Below, in pieces: positions 1 to 7,524 of a stretch of DNA of 64,000 bases (the first letter of the stretch is position 1; every line of letters begins with the position of its first letter). Below the pieces are notes generated by a model, which had not been told where the DNA came from, ran no database searches, and saw only the letters and a program-made list of their open reading frames with translations. Origin of the DNA: Dyadobacter sp. 676 (GTDB lineage: Bacteria > Bacteroidota > Bacteroidia > Cytophagales > Spirosomataceae); NCBI RefSeq assembly GCF_040448675.1, contig NZ_CP159289.1:5253001-5317000 (forward strand). The letters are read 5' to 3'. Position numbers and translations under genes: made by a program.

Positions 1-257
1 CAGGCAAACTCGCCGCATTCACCGAAACCGGCCTGGAAAGCATTCCCAATCCGACCTGGTGGACCGAAACACTTCTCAAAACACTGAAAGCGGAAAAGCT
101 GCAACTTGCCTACGTGCTCGTCTGGCGTAACGATCCGAAAAACCCCACGCATTTTTACGCTCCCTTTCCCGGCCAGGTCAGCGAGGCGGATTTCGTGAAG
201 TTTTATCACGATCCTTATACGCTTTTCGAGAAGGATTTGAAGGAGATTTATAAATGA
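1..257 (+). CDS. C-terminal end of a glycoside hydrolase family 26 beta-mannanase (partial)
   Basis: The gene is open at the left edge and its last 84 residues are present. They read AAFTETGLESIP, then PTWW, then HFYAPFPGQ and FYHDPYTLFEKDL before a TGA stop. This pattern is typical of the last strands and C-terminal helix of GH26 endo-1,4-beta-mannosidases, which cleave mannan backbones outside the cytoplasm. The Glu in FTETG sits where the family's nucleophile is expected, although the alignment is from memory. The N-terminus, any signal peptide and the acid/base residue lie outside the window. The assignment to GH26 is fairly sure; the exact substrate is not. Confidence 0.75.
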   Translation, partial: GKLAAFTETGLESIPNPTWWTETLLKTLKAEKLQLAYVLVWRNDPKNPTHFYAPFPGQVSEADFVKFYHDPYTLFEKDLKEIYK

Positions 258-347
258 AACGTTTGATCATTGAACGGTTGCCGTTGGCTGGTTCATTGCG
301 GTTGGGTTTGGCTTCGATGATTATCATTGCCAAAAACAAAAGCAACC

Positions 348-812
348 ATGGCAGGCAATCACAAACGTTTCAGCAAGGCACAGCAACTCTTATGGTTGAC
401 TATTCCGTTATTTTCCGTCATCATGTTCTCATGCAGCAATCACACGCATAAGAACGATGTCAAGCCGGAGGAGAAAATTTTCCCGGAAATCCATACCGGC
501 GTGGCGACCTTCCATCCGTTGGGCGGGGTCATCGAGACATTCAGCGTCAATTTTGACAAGACCGGCAACATTCCGATCGACGAATACGGCGTGGTGTATG
601 CTTTTTTGCCCGAAGCCACATCGGTTGACCTCGTGGTAGACGGGCCTTATCCAGCGGCGAAGTTTAAAGTGGCGGCGAAGGTGGGAGTCAACATCGAGTC
701 GTTTAAAATCGGCTTTCCTACGGGTATGCATGCGTTGTCCTACCGCGCTTATGTCAAACTGAAAGGCGGCGAGGTGCAGTATGCCGACAACCATTTTACC
801 AAAACCTATTAG
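348..812 (+). CDS. hypothetical lipoprotein, 154 aa
   Basis: The ATG at 348 is preferred to an upstream in-frame TTG at 327 because it places a basic N-terminus directly before a hydrophobic stretch (LLWLTIPLFSVIMFSC), with Cys29 as a likely lipidation site; the lipobox is imperfect (M-F-S-C). The mature part is small, rich in beta-prone residues, and contains VNFDKTGNIPIDEYGVVYAFL. I do not recognise a named family. It follows the mannanase by 90 bases, so it may belong to the same polysaccharide-use or surface locus. Its stop codon overlaps by four bases that of the convergent zinc-ribbon gene. Confidence 0.6.
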   Translation: MAGNHKRFSKAQQLLWLTIPLFSVIMFSCSNHTHKNDVKPEEKIFPEIHTGVATFHPLGGVIETFSVNFDKTGNIPIDEYGVVYAFLPEATSVDLVVDGPYPAAKFKVAAKVGVNIESFKIGFPTGMHALSYRAYVKLKGGEVQYADNHFTKTY

Positions 813-1258
813 TCCTGCGCCACGCGATCCTGAAACTTCCTGCTGACCAAATGGTAGTTGAATAGCTCCACCAGATCGATCAGCACGGTGTTCGGGTCGT
901 TGGCGTTCAGGTAAGTGCGTACTTTCCGGATAAAGTCGTAAAGCGGCTCGTAGTATTTGTGACCGGTTTCTTCCTGGAAATCCTGGATTGTGAACGCACT
1001 CCCTTTTTTCAGGATCATATATACCGCGATAAAGAAGTAGGAGATCGGAAGTTTGCTGCCTTCGAGCACGGTCCCGCTTTGCAAGGTAGTCCGGAACCTG
1101 CATCGCTTGCATTGAAACTGCTGCTTCGGCGCGAGCCAGTAATGATGCGTTCCGCCGCATTTCTTGCAGACGATCCCCCGCCTTAACCTGAAATCCTTGA
1201 ATGCCTCTGTAGCGATGGTTTCGTTCTTGTAAATGTCGATCAGATTGCCCGCCTGCAT
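809..1258 (-). CDS. stand-alone IS1595-type transposase zinc-ribbon protein, 149 aa
   Basis: The N-terminal half has the zinc ribbon found at the start of IS1595 (ISXO2-like) transposases: a CKKC knuckle, then THHYWL, a second CKRC knuckle, and the following RTTLQSGTVLEGSKLPIS segment. In a transposase a DDE-type nuclease of about 200 residues would follow. Here the protein instead ends about 80 residues later in a helical tail (YEPLYDFIRKVRTYL...LIDLVELFNYHLVSRKF), and no catalytic domain is encoded downstream. The ATG at 1258 is preferred over one at 1285 because the zinc-ribbon domain begins just after it. It is either a domesticated DNA-binding protein or an IS remnant; the open frame and clean stop favour a maintained gene. 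Confidence 0.6.
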   Translation of the reverse strand: MQAGNLIDIYKNETIATEAFKDFRLRRGIVCKKCGGTHHYWLAPKQQFQCKRCRFRTTLQSGTVLEGSKLPISYFFIAVYMILKKGSAFTIQDFQEETGHKYYEPLYDFIRKVRTYLNANDPNTVLIDLVELFNYHLVSRKFQDRVAQD

Positions 1259-1285
1259 AATGAAATAATAGATTGAGATGCCCAA

Positions 1286-1396
1286 AGCTAAGAAAAATCA
1301 AAATATAATATATAGTCTATCGAATTAATATAGAATATTTTTTAGTGGTAAATTACCGAATAGATCAATCCACGAATTCTATAAAAACATAGGAAA
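1286..1396. other. AT-rich divergent intergenic region
   Basis: This 111-base AT-rich gap separates the zinc-ribbon gene (minus strand) from the encapsulin remnant (plus strand). It should hold both promoters, but I find no convincing TAnnTTTG element in either direction. There are several runs of alternating A and T around 1300-1345. Confidence 0.4.
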
Positions 1397-1882
1397 ATGA
1401 GCCAAATGTTGGTAGGGAAATCGGCGGTTTCCGCAAAGAATATTACCGGAACCGGACCAGTCAGCGGCGAATCCTGGTATAATCTATCGGCACCGGCCGG
1501 TCCGGCAAATAGGGAGGCGAAAGGCTGGTGGCAGGTTATGGATTTCTTTAAGTGCCTGATTACGCCGCGCTGGCTTATGCATTTGTTGAACTGGATTCCG
1601 GTAGAGTCCGGCGTGTACCGTCTGAACAAAGTGAAGGAAGGCAGTACGGCGGAAGTGGACTGCTCACGGCGCGACGAGCGCGAACTGCCGCATACCTTTA
1701 TCGACTACGTCGAGAACCCGCGCGAATACAATCTGACGGCCGTGAACACGGTGCTGGATGTGCATACCCGCGTTTCGGATTTGTACAGCAAGCCGTATAA
1801 CCAGATCAGCGAACAATTGCGCCTGACGATCGAGAGTATAAGGAACGGCAGAAGAGCGAACTGATCAACAATCAGGAATGGC
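1397..1882 (+). pseudogene. family 2A encapsulin shell protein (SrpI-like), truncated and frameshifted
   Basis: The frame from 1397 carries motifs of family 2A encapsulin shells, the protein nanocompartments that package cysteine desulfurase: ITPRWLMHLLNWIPVESG, YRLNKVKEG, DERELPHTFIDYVENPREY, AVNTVLDVHTRVSDLYSKP and EQLRLTIESI. The frame stops at 1864, but after loss of one base near 1838 the text continues as KERQKSELINNQEW in the next frame, exactly what follows in this family. The remaining part of a roughly 300-residue shell protein, including most of the axial and peripheral domains, is then absent and the sequence passes directly into the desulfurase. The gene therefore encodes at most about 160 residues of shell. 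This may be a real deletion or an assembly fault. Confidence 0.8.
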
Positions 1883-2950
1883 ATTCAATGCCGCAGCAAG
1901 CATACCGGCTTCGACCTGAGCGAGCCGCAAACAAGTCTGCTCGCTGGCCGCGCAACGGATGCCTACGAGGCTGCACGCGAGAAAGTAAGGGCCTTTGTGA
2001 ATGCCGGTTCGGGGAACGAGATCGTTTTTGTACGGGGAACCACGGAGGCAATCAACCTGGTTGCCAAAACCTGGGGCGACCAGCATCTGCAAGCGGGCGA
2101 CGAAATCATCATAAGCCATCTTGAACACCACGCCAATATTGTTCCCTGGAAGCAGCTGGCTGATAAAAAGGGAACCGTGTTGCGGGTAATCCCCGTGGAC
2201 GACGACCGCCAGATTTTGCTCGATGCTTACGCCGATCTTTTAAATTCCAAAACCAAACTTGTTTCGTTTACGCAGGTTTCGAATGCGTTGGGGACCGTAA
2301 CGCCCTCTTCGGACATCATCCGCAAGGCCCACGCGGCGGGCGCGAAAGTTTTGCTGGACGGCGCTCAATCCGTTTTTCACATGCGTACCGACGTCACCGC
2401 GCTCGACTGCGACTGGTTTGTGTTTTCGGGGCATAAAGTTTTCGGCCCGACGGGTATTGGGGCGTTGTACGGGAAGGAGGATATTCTCAATGCAACCCAG
2501 CCGTGGCAGGGACGGTGCAATATGATTGTCGACGTTACATTCGACCACATTCAGTACCATAGTGACCCGTCGCGGTTCGAGGCGGGTACCGGTAACATCG
2601 CTGACGCGGTTGGGCTCAGTGCGGCATTGGATTATGTGACCCGCCTCGGCATCGAAAACATCTGCAACTACGAAAGTTTCCTGCTCGAATATGCCACCGG
2701 GTTGATCAGACACGTTCCCGGATTGCGCCTGATTGGCACAGCAAAACATAAGGCATCGGTGTTATCATTCGTTCTGGACGGATATAAAACGGGAGAGGTA
2801 GGCGCGGCGCTTAACAAGGAAGGCATTGCCGTGCGCTCCGGGCACCACTGCGCACAGCCTATTCTCCGGAGGTTCGGCCTGGAAACCGCGCCCCGCCGTT
2901 ATGTTGCTTTTTTGCATAACTTGGGGCATGTCTGCATTTGTCGACCGTAA
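1883..2950 (+). pseudogene. cysteine desulfurase (SufS/CsdA type, encapsulin cargo), truncated at both ends
   Basis: The class V aminotransferase core is clear from AYEAAREKVRAFVN onward: EIVFVRGTTEAINLVA, SHLEHHANIVPW, VSFTQVSNALGT, LLDGAQSV, FSGHKVFGPTGIGALYG (the Lys that binds pyridoxal phosphate) and VRSGHHCAQPILRRFG (the Cys that takes sulfur from cysteine). The N-terminal part that normally holds the DNAAT motif is missing, and the frame upstream of 1980 joins a short unrelated-looking stretch (TGFDLSEPQTSL) to the encapsulin remnant. The C-terminus also departs from the family after RRFGLETA, probably through a shift into the frame of the next gene. Family 2A encapsulins are known to enclose such desulfurases, so the pairing supports both calls. 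As written, the protein would not be functional. Confidence 0.8.
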
Positions 2951-4898
2951 TACTATCAAGTTGCTGAGAATCCCGTTCTCGTTTTTCCTGGCACCGCTGT
3001 TTCTCTTCGCATACAGCCAGGCCGAAACGGTGATGCACAGGCAGGCGTTGTGGAGCTTTCTGATCATCCATTTCCTTGTATACCCTGCCAGCAACGGTTA
3101 CAACAGCTACATCGACCGCGATGAGGAGAGCATCGGCGGGCTCGAAAAACCGCCCCTTCCCACCGTTCGCCTTTTTTACCTTACGCTTTTTCTCGATGCC
3201 CTCGCAACCGTCCTGGCTTTCGTTTTCGTAAATGCGTTATTCGCGCTATGTCTGGTGCTGTATATCGCCGCGTCACGAGCATACAGCTCGCGGCAGATCA
3301 GGTTGAAAAAGTATCCGGTTGCCGGGTTTCTGACCGTGGTAGTTTTTCAGGGCGCATTTACCTACTATATGTCGATGGCCGGCATTTCGGGCGCTGCGTT
3401 ACGGCTCGATACGGCCAATATCTTCGTATTGATGGGGTGTTCTTTCCAGATCGCGGGCGCATACCCGCTCACGCAGGTGTACCAGCATGAGCAGGACCTG
3501 CGCGACGGCATTGTTACATTGAGTTATAAACTGGGCTACATCGGCACTTTCGTGTTTACGGCCGCCATGTTTTTACTCTGCAATATGTTTTATTATTTGT
3601 ACTTTACAACCAGGGAACTTGGAATGATTTTTTACATTGTCCAGGTATTTTTCATCCCCATCGTGATATGGTTCGGGATCTGGTTTTCGCTGGTATGGAA
3701 AGACCGCCGGCAAGCCAATTTCCGCAATACGATGCGGATGAATTGGGTGGCGGCGATTTGCATGAATAGTTGTTTCATCGTTTTAATTATTATCAACAGA
3801 ATTCCATTGAGTTACTTATCCTCTATTGAAACAGCCGTTCCCGAATATGGTTATGCACAGGAAACGCTCACCGATTTCTACCTGCGATCGACCGATGACC
3901 CGGTGGTCCGCCGCAAGATCAGGATCGTCGCCGGCAAAACGGGTATTGAAAAGCGCTATTCCGTAATCCCCGATTTCGATAAGGACCCCAGCGAGTTCGA
4001 ATTTTTTAGCCGCAACGTCGATTTGCTGCCCGAGCCTACGCTCTCGGAAAGGATGCAACTTTACCAAAAGCATGCGACGGCGCTTTCGAGGAGGGCCGTC
4101 GGGCAAATCCCCGGTTTTGAAACTATCAGTAAGAACATCACCCATTTGATTACCGTCACCTGCACGGGACTGTTTGCGCCCGGCCTGGACGTCGAACTTA
4201 TGCGCGAGTTGAAGCTTAATCCGTCCATCGAGCGCAGCAGCGTCAATTTCATGGGCTGCAATGCGGCTATACTGGCATTACGGAATGCTGATGCCATTTG
4301 TAAAAGCAATGCCCATGCCAAAGTGCTGGTTGTTTGTACAGAGCTTTGTTCGATCCATTTTCAAAAGAGATACAACGACGATTACCTGCTTTCCAACATG
4401 ATTTTTGGCGACGGAGCGGCCGCATTACTGGTATCGTCGCAGCCCGACGAGCGTTACCTGCACGCGGTGAAGATCGACGGTTTTAATTCCATGGTGCTGC
4501 ACAATGGCTACTCGGATATGGCCTGGCAACTCTCGGAGACCGGTTTTATCATGAATCTCTCCTCGTATGTGCCCGATCTGATCCGGGAGAATATCGGGCC
4601 GATGCTCGGGGCGGTTGGGCTGAAAGCGGAGGACTACCGGCACTGGGCCGTGCACCCGGGCGGAAAACGTATCGTGGACGACTTCGCGGCGGCATTGGAG
4701 TTGGACAAATGTCTGCTTGGGCCCACCTATAACGTGTTGAAAAATTACGGAAACATGTCCTCGCCAACCGTGCTGTTTGTCCTGAAAGAAGTTCTCGAAA
4801 AAGCGACACCGGCGCATTTGGGCAACCGCATATTTGCGGCGGCCTTCGGTCCGGGACTAAGTATCGAAACAATGCAGTTGCGTTATGTTCAGGCATAG
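2928..4898 (+). CDS. fusion of UbiA-family prenyltransferase and type III polyketide synthase, 656 aa
   Basis: The ATG at 2928 gives the usual UbiA start (MSAFVDRNTIKLLRIPFSFF). Residues 1-290 are a multi-helix membrane domain with the first Asp-rich motif NGYNSYIDRDEES and the second motif YPLTQVYQHEQD, as in aromatic prenyltransferases. Without any stop the frame passes at residues 290-296 (INRIPLS) into a complete chalcone-synthase-fold enzyme beginning SYLSSIETAVPEYG. It carries Cys412 in TVTCTGLFAPG, His576 in WAVHPGGKR and Asn609 in NYGNMSSP, the Cys-His-Asn triad of type III PKS. Each half has the length of a free-standing enzyme, and a TTG at 3807 could in principle start the second. 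The methyltransferase start overlaps its stop by 14 bases. An alkylresorcinol or alkylpyrone product that is prenylated or membrane-delivered is inferred. Confidence 0.8.
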   Translation: MSAFVDRNTIKLLRIPFSFFLAPLFLFAYSQAETVMHRQALWSFLIIHFLVYPASNGYNSYIDRDEESIGGLEKPPLPTVRLFYLTLFLDALATVLAFVFVNALFALCLVLYIAASRAYSSRQIRLKKYPVAGFLTVVVFQGAFTYYMSMAGISGAALRLDTANIFVLMGCSFQIAGAYPLTQVYQHEQDLRDGIVTLSYKLGYIGTFVFTAAMFLLCNMFYYLYFTTRELGMIFYIVQVFFIPIVIWFGIWFSLVWKDRRQANFRNTMRMNWVAAICMNSCFIVLIIINRIPLSYLSSIETAVPEYGYAQETLTDFYLRSTDDPVVRRKIRIVAGKTGIEKRYSVIPDFDKDPSEFEFFSRNVDLLPEPTLSERMQLYQKHATALSRRAVGQIPGFETISKNITHLITVTCTGLFAPGLDVELMRELKLNPSIERSSVNFMGCNAAILALRNADAICKSNAHAKVLVVCTELCSIHFQKRYNDDYLLSNMIFGDGAAALLVSSQPDERYLHAVKIDGFNSMVLHNGYSDMAWQLSETGFIMNLSSYVPDLIRENIGPMLGAVGLKAEDYRHWAVHPGGKRIVDDFAAALELDKCLLGPTYNVLKNYGNMSSPTVLFVLKEVLEKATPAHLGNRIFAAAFGPGLSIETMQLRYVQA

Positions 4899-5580
4899 AA
4901 GCTTGCAAAAGGAGTTGCTCGATGCGGATGATATCCCGTCGGCAGACCTGTTTCAAAACCTGAAAGAACTGGATTTTATTAATCACCGGCTCGGTGGCTA
5001 CGGCATTTCCTTTGGCGCGTTGAAGAAGGTGCTGCAAAAAGGCAGACGGTATTCGCTCGTCGACATTGGCTGCGGCGGGGGCGACACGCTGAAACGCATT
5101 GCCGGCTGGAACAAAGCGGCCGGTTTTGACGTCTTTCTCTACGGCGTCGACCTTAAACCGGATTGTATTGCCTACGCCGAAGAAAACCTGAAAGACACAG
5201 GCGTGACGCTTATTTGTGATGATTTCCGCAATATGTACAGGTATATTCAACAGATCGATATCATCCATGCCTGCCTTTTTTGTCACCACCTTACCAACGA
5301 CGAGCTGATAGGACTAATCCGGTTTGCATTGAGCAACCGGGCGATTCTGGTGATCAATGATCTGGAAAGAAACCCTTTGGCGCATTATTCGATCAAAATA
5401 CTTACCCGTCTTTTTTCGAAATCATACCTTGTCAAAAACGACGCGCCGTTGTCCGTTTTACGTGGGTTTAAAAAGCGGGAATGGCTGGACCTGTTGAGGC
5501 GGGCCGGTGCCGGCCGTTTTACGGTGCGCAATAAATGGGCATTCAGGCATGAAGTGATCGTTTATGGAAACGTGGACTAA
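4885..5580 (+). CDS. class I SAM-dependent methyltransferase of the type III PKS locus, 231 aa
   Basis: Motif I is VDIGCGGGDTLKRIAG (about residues 59-74), followed by an acidic strand end FLYGVDLKPD and a post-I CDDFRN segment, the normal order of a Rossmann methyltransferase. The start codon lies inside the end of the PKS gene and the stop lies inside the start of the flavoprotein gene, so the three are very probably translationally coupled. A PKS-methyltransferase-flavoprotein trio recalls the Streptomyces griseus srsABC genes, which make methylated alkylresorcinols and quinones. Methylation of the PKS product is therefore the likely role, but whether O- or C-methylation cannot be told from sequence. 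Confidence 0.75.
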   Translation: MFRHRSLQKELLDADDIPSADLFQNLKELDFINHRLGGYGISFGALKKVLQKGRRYSLVDIGCGGGDTLKRIAGWNKAAGFDVFLYGVDLKPDCIAYAEENLKDTGVTLICDDFRNMYRYIQQIDIIHACLFCHHLTNDELIGLIRFALSNRAILVINDLERNPLAHYSIKILTRLFSKSYLVKNDAPLSVLRGFKKREWLDLLRRAGAGRFTVRNKWAFRHEVIVYGNVD

Positions 5581-6703
5581 CTATTTTGAATGTGCGGTTA
5601 TCGGCGGCGGGGTAGCGGGGTTATGCCTGGCGATCCAGCTGGCGGACCGGGGCAACCGCGTAGTCGTGTTTGAAAAAGGCAGGTACCCTTTTCACAAGGT
5701 TTGCGGGGAATATATTTCAATGGAGAGCCGGCCGTTTCTGGAAAGTCTCGGACTGCCGCTTTCCGAAATGGCATTGCCGGAAATCAATAGCCTGGGTATT
5801 AGTTCGGAGCGCGGATTTATGCTTCGTCACCCGCTGGAAACAGGCGGTTTCGGGATCAGCCGGTATAGTCTGGATAGCCATCTTTTTACTATCGCCTTAC
5901 GCAAAGGCGTGCATGCGATGCAGGAATGCCGGGTTACCGGTGTGGAGGGTAACCCGACGGACGGTTTTCAGCTCCATACCACGGCAGGGGTTTTCGCTTC
6001 AAAGGTCGTTTGCGGGAGTTATGGTAAATATGCGCCGCAATTTATCCAGTCGGATGAAAACGTCGTGTCAAGGAGCGGCGATCAGAATTATATAGGTGTT
6101 AAATACCATATCAAAACGGATTTGGCCTCCAATCGTATCGAACTGCATAATTTTTCGAACGGCTACTGCGGCATTTCGAAAGTCGATCGCGACTGGTATT
6201 GCCTTTGCTACCTCACCACCGCGCGGAATCTGCTTGAAAATGGAAAGGATGTGAAGCAAATGGAGGAGCGGGTCTTGTGCCGGAACCCTTTTTTGAAACA
6301 TTACTTTACAAATTCGGCGTTCGTGCATGCGCAGCCGTTGGTGATCAGTAACGTGCATTTCAGCAAAAAACAAACCGATTCGGGCGGCATTTTCCTGCTG
6401 GGCGACGCGGCGGGGGCGATTACCCCCCTTTGCGGAAACGGAATGAGCATGGGCATGCGGGCCTCCAAATTGCTGGCGGAGCAGCTTTCCCTGCTTTTCG
6501 ATGGAAAACAAACGTACGTGCAGGCCCTGAAAAACTATCGTCATGCCTGGAATACGACATTCGGGGCGAGGATCAGGGCCGGTTACCACCTTCAAAAACT
6601 CTTCGGGAAAAGCCTGACGACCGACCTGGCATTGAAATTTCTCGACAAAACGCCCCGGCTGACCACGAAGCTCATTTCCCTCACACACGGACCGGCGTTT
6701 TAG
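5564..6703 (+). CDS. FAD-dependent oxidoreductase, geranylgeranyl-reductase-like, 379 aa
   Basis: The N-terminus has the dinucleotide-binding turn CAVIGGGVAGLCLAIQLA and an acidic second-strand end (VVVFEKGRYP), followed by KVCGEY, a typical feature of the geranylgeranyl reductase/FixC branch. The second FAD motif is LLGDAAGAITPLCGNGMSMG near residue 285. Enzymes of this fold either hydroxylate aromatic rings or reduce isoprenoid double bonds. In this operon both are plausible: ring hydroxylation of an alkylresorcinol, as srsC does, or reduction of a prenyl chain added by the UbiA half. The gene overlaps the methyltransferase by 17 bases and ends tail-to-tail with idi, sharing four bases. Confidence 0.75.
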   Translation: METWTNYFECAVIGGGVAGLCLAIQLADRGNRVVVFEKGRYPFHKVCGEYISMESRPFLESLGLPLSEMALPEINSLGISSERGFMLRHPLETGGFGISRYSLDSHLFTIALRKGVHAMQECRVTGVEGNPTDGFQLHTTAGVFASKVVCGSYGKYAPQFIQSDENVVSRSGDQNYIGVKYHIKTDLASNRIELHNFSNGYCGISKVDRDWYCLCYLTTARNLLENGKDVKQMEERVLCRNPFLKHYFTNSAFVHAQPLVISNVHFSKKQTDSGGIFLLGDAAGAITPLCGNGMSMGMRASKLLAEQLSLLFDGKQTYVQALKNYRHAWNTTFGARIRAGYHLQKLFGKSLTTDLALKFLDKTPRLTTKLISLTHGPAF

Positions 6704-7257
6704 AATGTTTCGTTGTTGCCCGGTTCCAGTTTTCGGGCGATTACCGGCATACAAATCTTAAACCATTCGGTATAGACGTGCGGGTTCTGCGCAATATCCG
6801 CCTCGATTTCCGGCATTGTCAGATACTTGTAATCACTGACTTCGGCAGGGTCGATGACGGGCGTTTCGTCCGAAACGCCGTAGAATACGTGGTCGAGTTC
6901 GTGTTCGGTGAGGCCGTTTTCAAGATCGGCGCGGTACCGGAAAGTATACAGGAATTTCAGGTCTGCTTCGATCCCCATTTCCTCGCGCAGCCGCCGTACG
7001 GCGCCTTCGTGCACCGCTTCACCGGGAAATGGGTGGCTGCAACAGGTGTTCGACCACAGGCCTTCCGAGTGGTATTTGCCGAACGCCCGCCGTTGTAGCA
7101 GCATTTCGTTTCTCGAATTAAAAATAAACACTGAAAATGCACGGTGCAGTACGCCTTTTTCATGGGCTTCGAGCTTGGGCATCAGGCCGATAGCCTCGTC
7201 ATTTTCGGTTACCAGCACAACTTGGTCATTCATAGGATGGTGGGTTTCAGGTTCCAT
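6700..7257 (-). CDS. idi: isopentenyl-diphosphate delta-isomerase, type I
   Basis: This Nudix-fold enzyme interconverts isopentenyl and dimethylallyl diphosphate. The catalytic Cys is in LWSNTCCSHPFPGE and the catalytic Glu in LTEHELDHVFYG; the Nudix-like helix REEMGIEADL is also present. At 185 residues it has the normal length. ATG at 7257 or the internal ATG at 7233 (MNDQVVLVTE) may be the true start; the latter fits homologues better. It converges on the flavoprotein gene, so it is not in the same transcript as the PKS locus, but its product could supply prenyl precursors for the UbiA domain. Confidence 0.9.
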   Translation of the reverse strand: MEPETHHPMNDQVVLVTENDEAIGLMPKLEAHEKGVLHRAFSVFIFNSRNEMLLQRRAFGKYHSEGLWSNTCCSHPFPGEAVHEGAVRRLREEMGIEADLKFLYTFRYRADLENGLTEHELDHVFYGVSDETPVIDPAEVSDYKYLTMPEIEADIAQNPHVYTEWFKICMPVIARKLEPGNNETF

Positions 7258-7448
7258 ATCGGGGAGATTCCCTTCATGTACAACACAAAAACGTTATAAA
7301 AGATCAAACTGGTGCCCTGACACGGAGCGCCAGGCGCTCGACCGACCTGTTTAGCCGGCTGGCAGGGTGCGGTACAGGACCGGACAAACGGCCTGTTTTT
7401 CGCTCGTGGTCGTCCCTGAATACCCCGTCAAAATTATTTGTTCACTTT
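7258..7448. other. intergenic region with a small GC-rich palindrome
   Basis: This is the upstream part of the gap between idi (leftward) and the XRE regulator (rightward). A short inverted repeat GAGCGCC-A-GGCGCTC lies at 7325-7339. No coding potential or clear idi promoter was found. Confidence 0.35.
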
Positions 7449-7482
7449 TTTGTAGGAAAAATAAAAAATGCTGCTACTTTTG
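7449..7482 (+). promoter_or_regulatory. Bacteroidota-type promoter of the XRE-S24 gene
   Basis: TTTG at 7449-7452 and TACTTTTG at 7475-7482 match the -33 and -7 elements (TAnnTTTG) used by the Bacteroidota primary sigma factor. The spacing is 22 bases, slightly longer than the usual 19-21. The start codon at 7525 would leave a leader of about 35-40 bases. Confidence 0.55.
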
Positions 7483-7524
7483 GTATTGATAATATCTTAT
7501 GTCTGATTTTAAAAATATCAACTC

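Noticed and set aside
429..1301. Minus-strand frame of 290 codons over the lipoprotein and zinc-ribbon genes
   Set aside because: It overlaps two better supported genes, and its translation has no domain or plausible start.
2928..4898. Idea that the type III PKS makes the resorcinol partner of the flexirubin
   Set aside because: The two loci are nearly 27 kb apart with many unrelated genes between. Known flexirubin resorcinols come from DarA/DarB, so the link is speculative.
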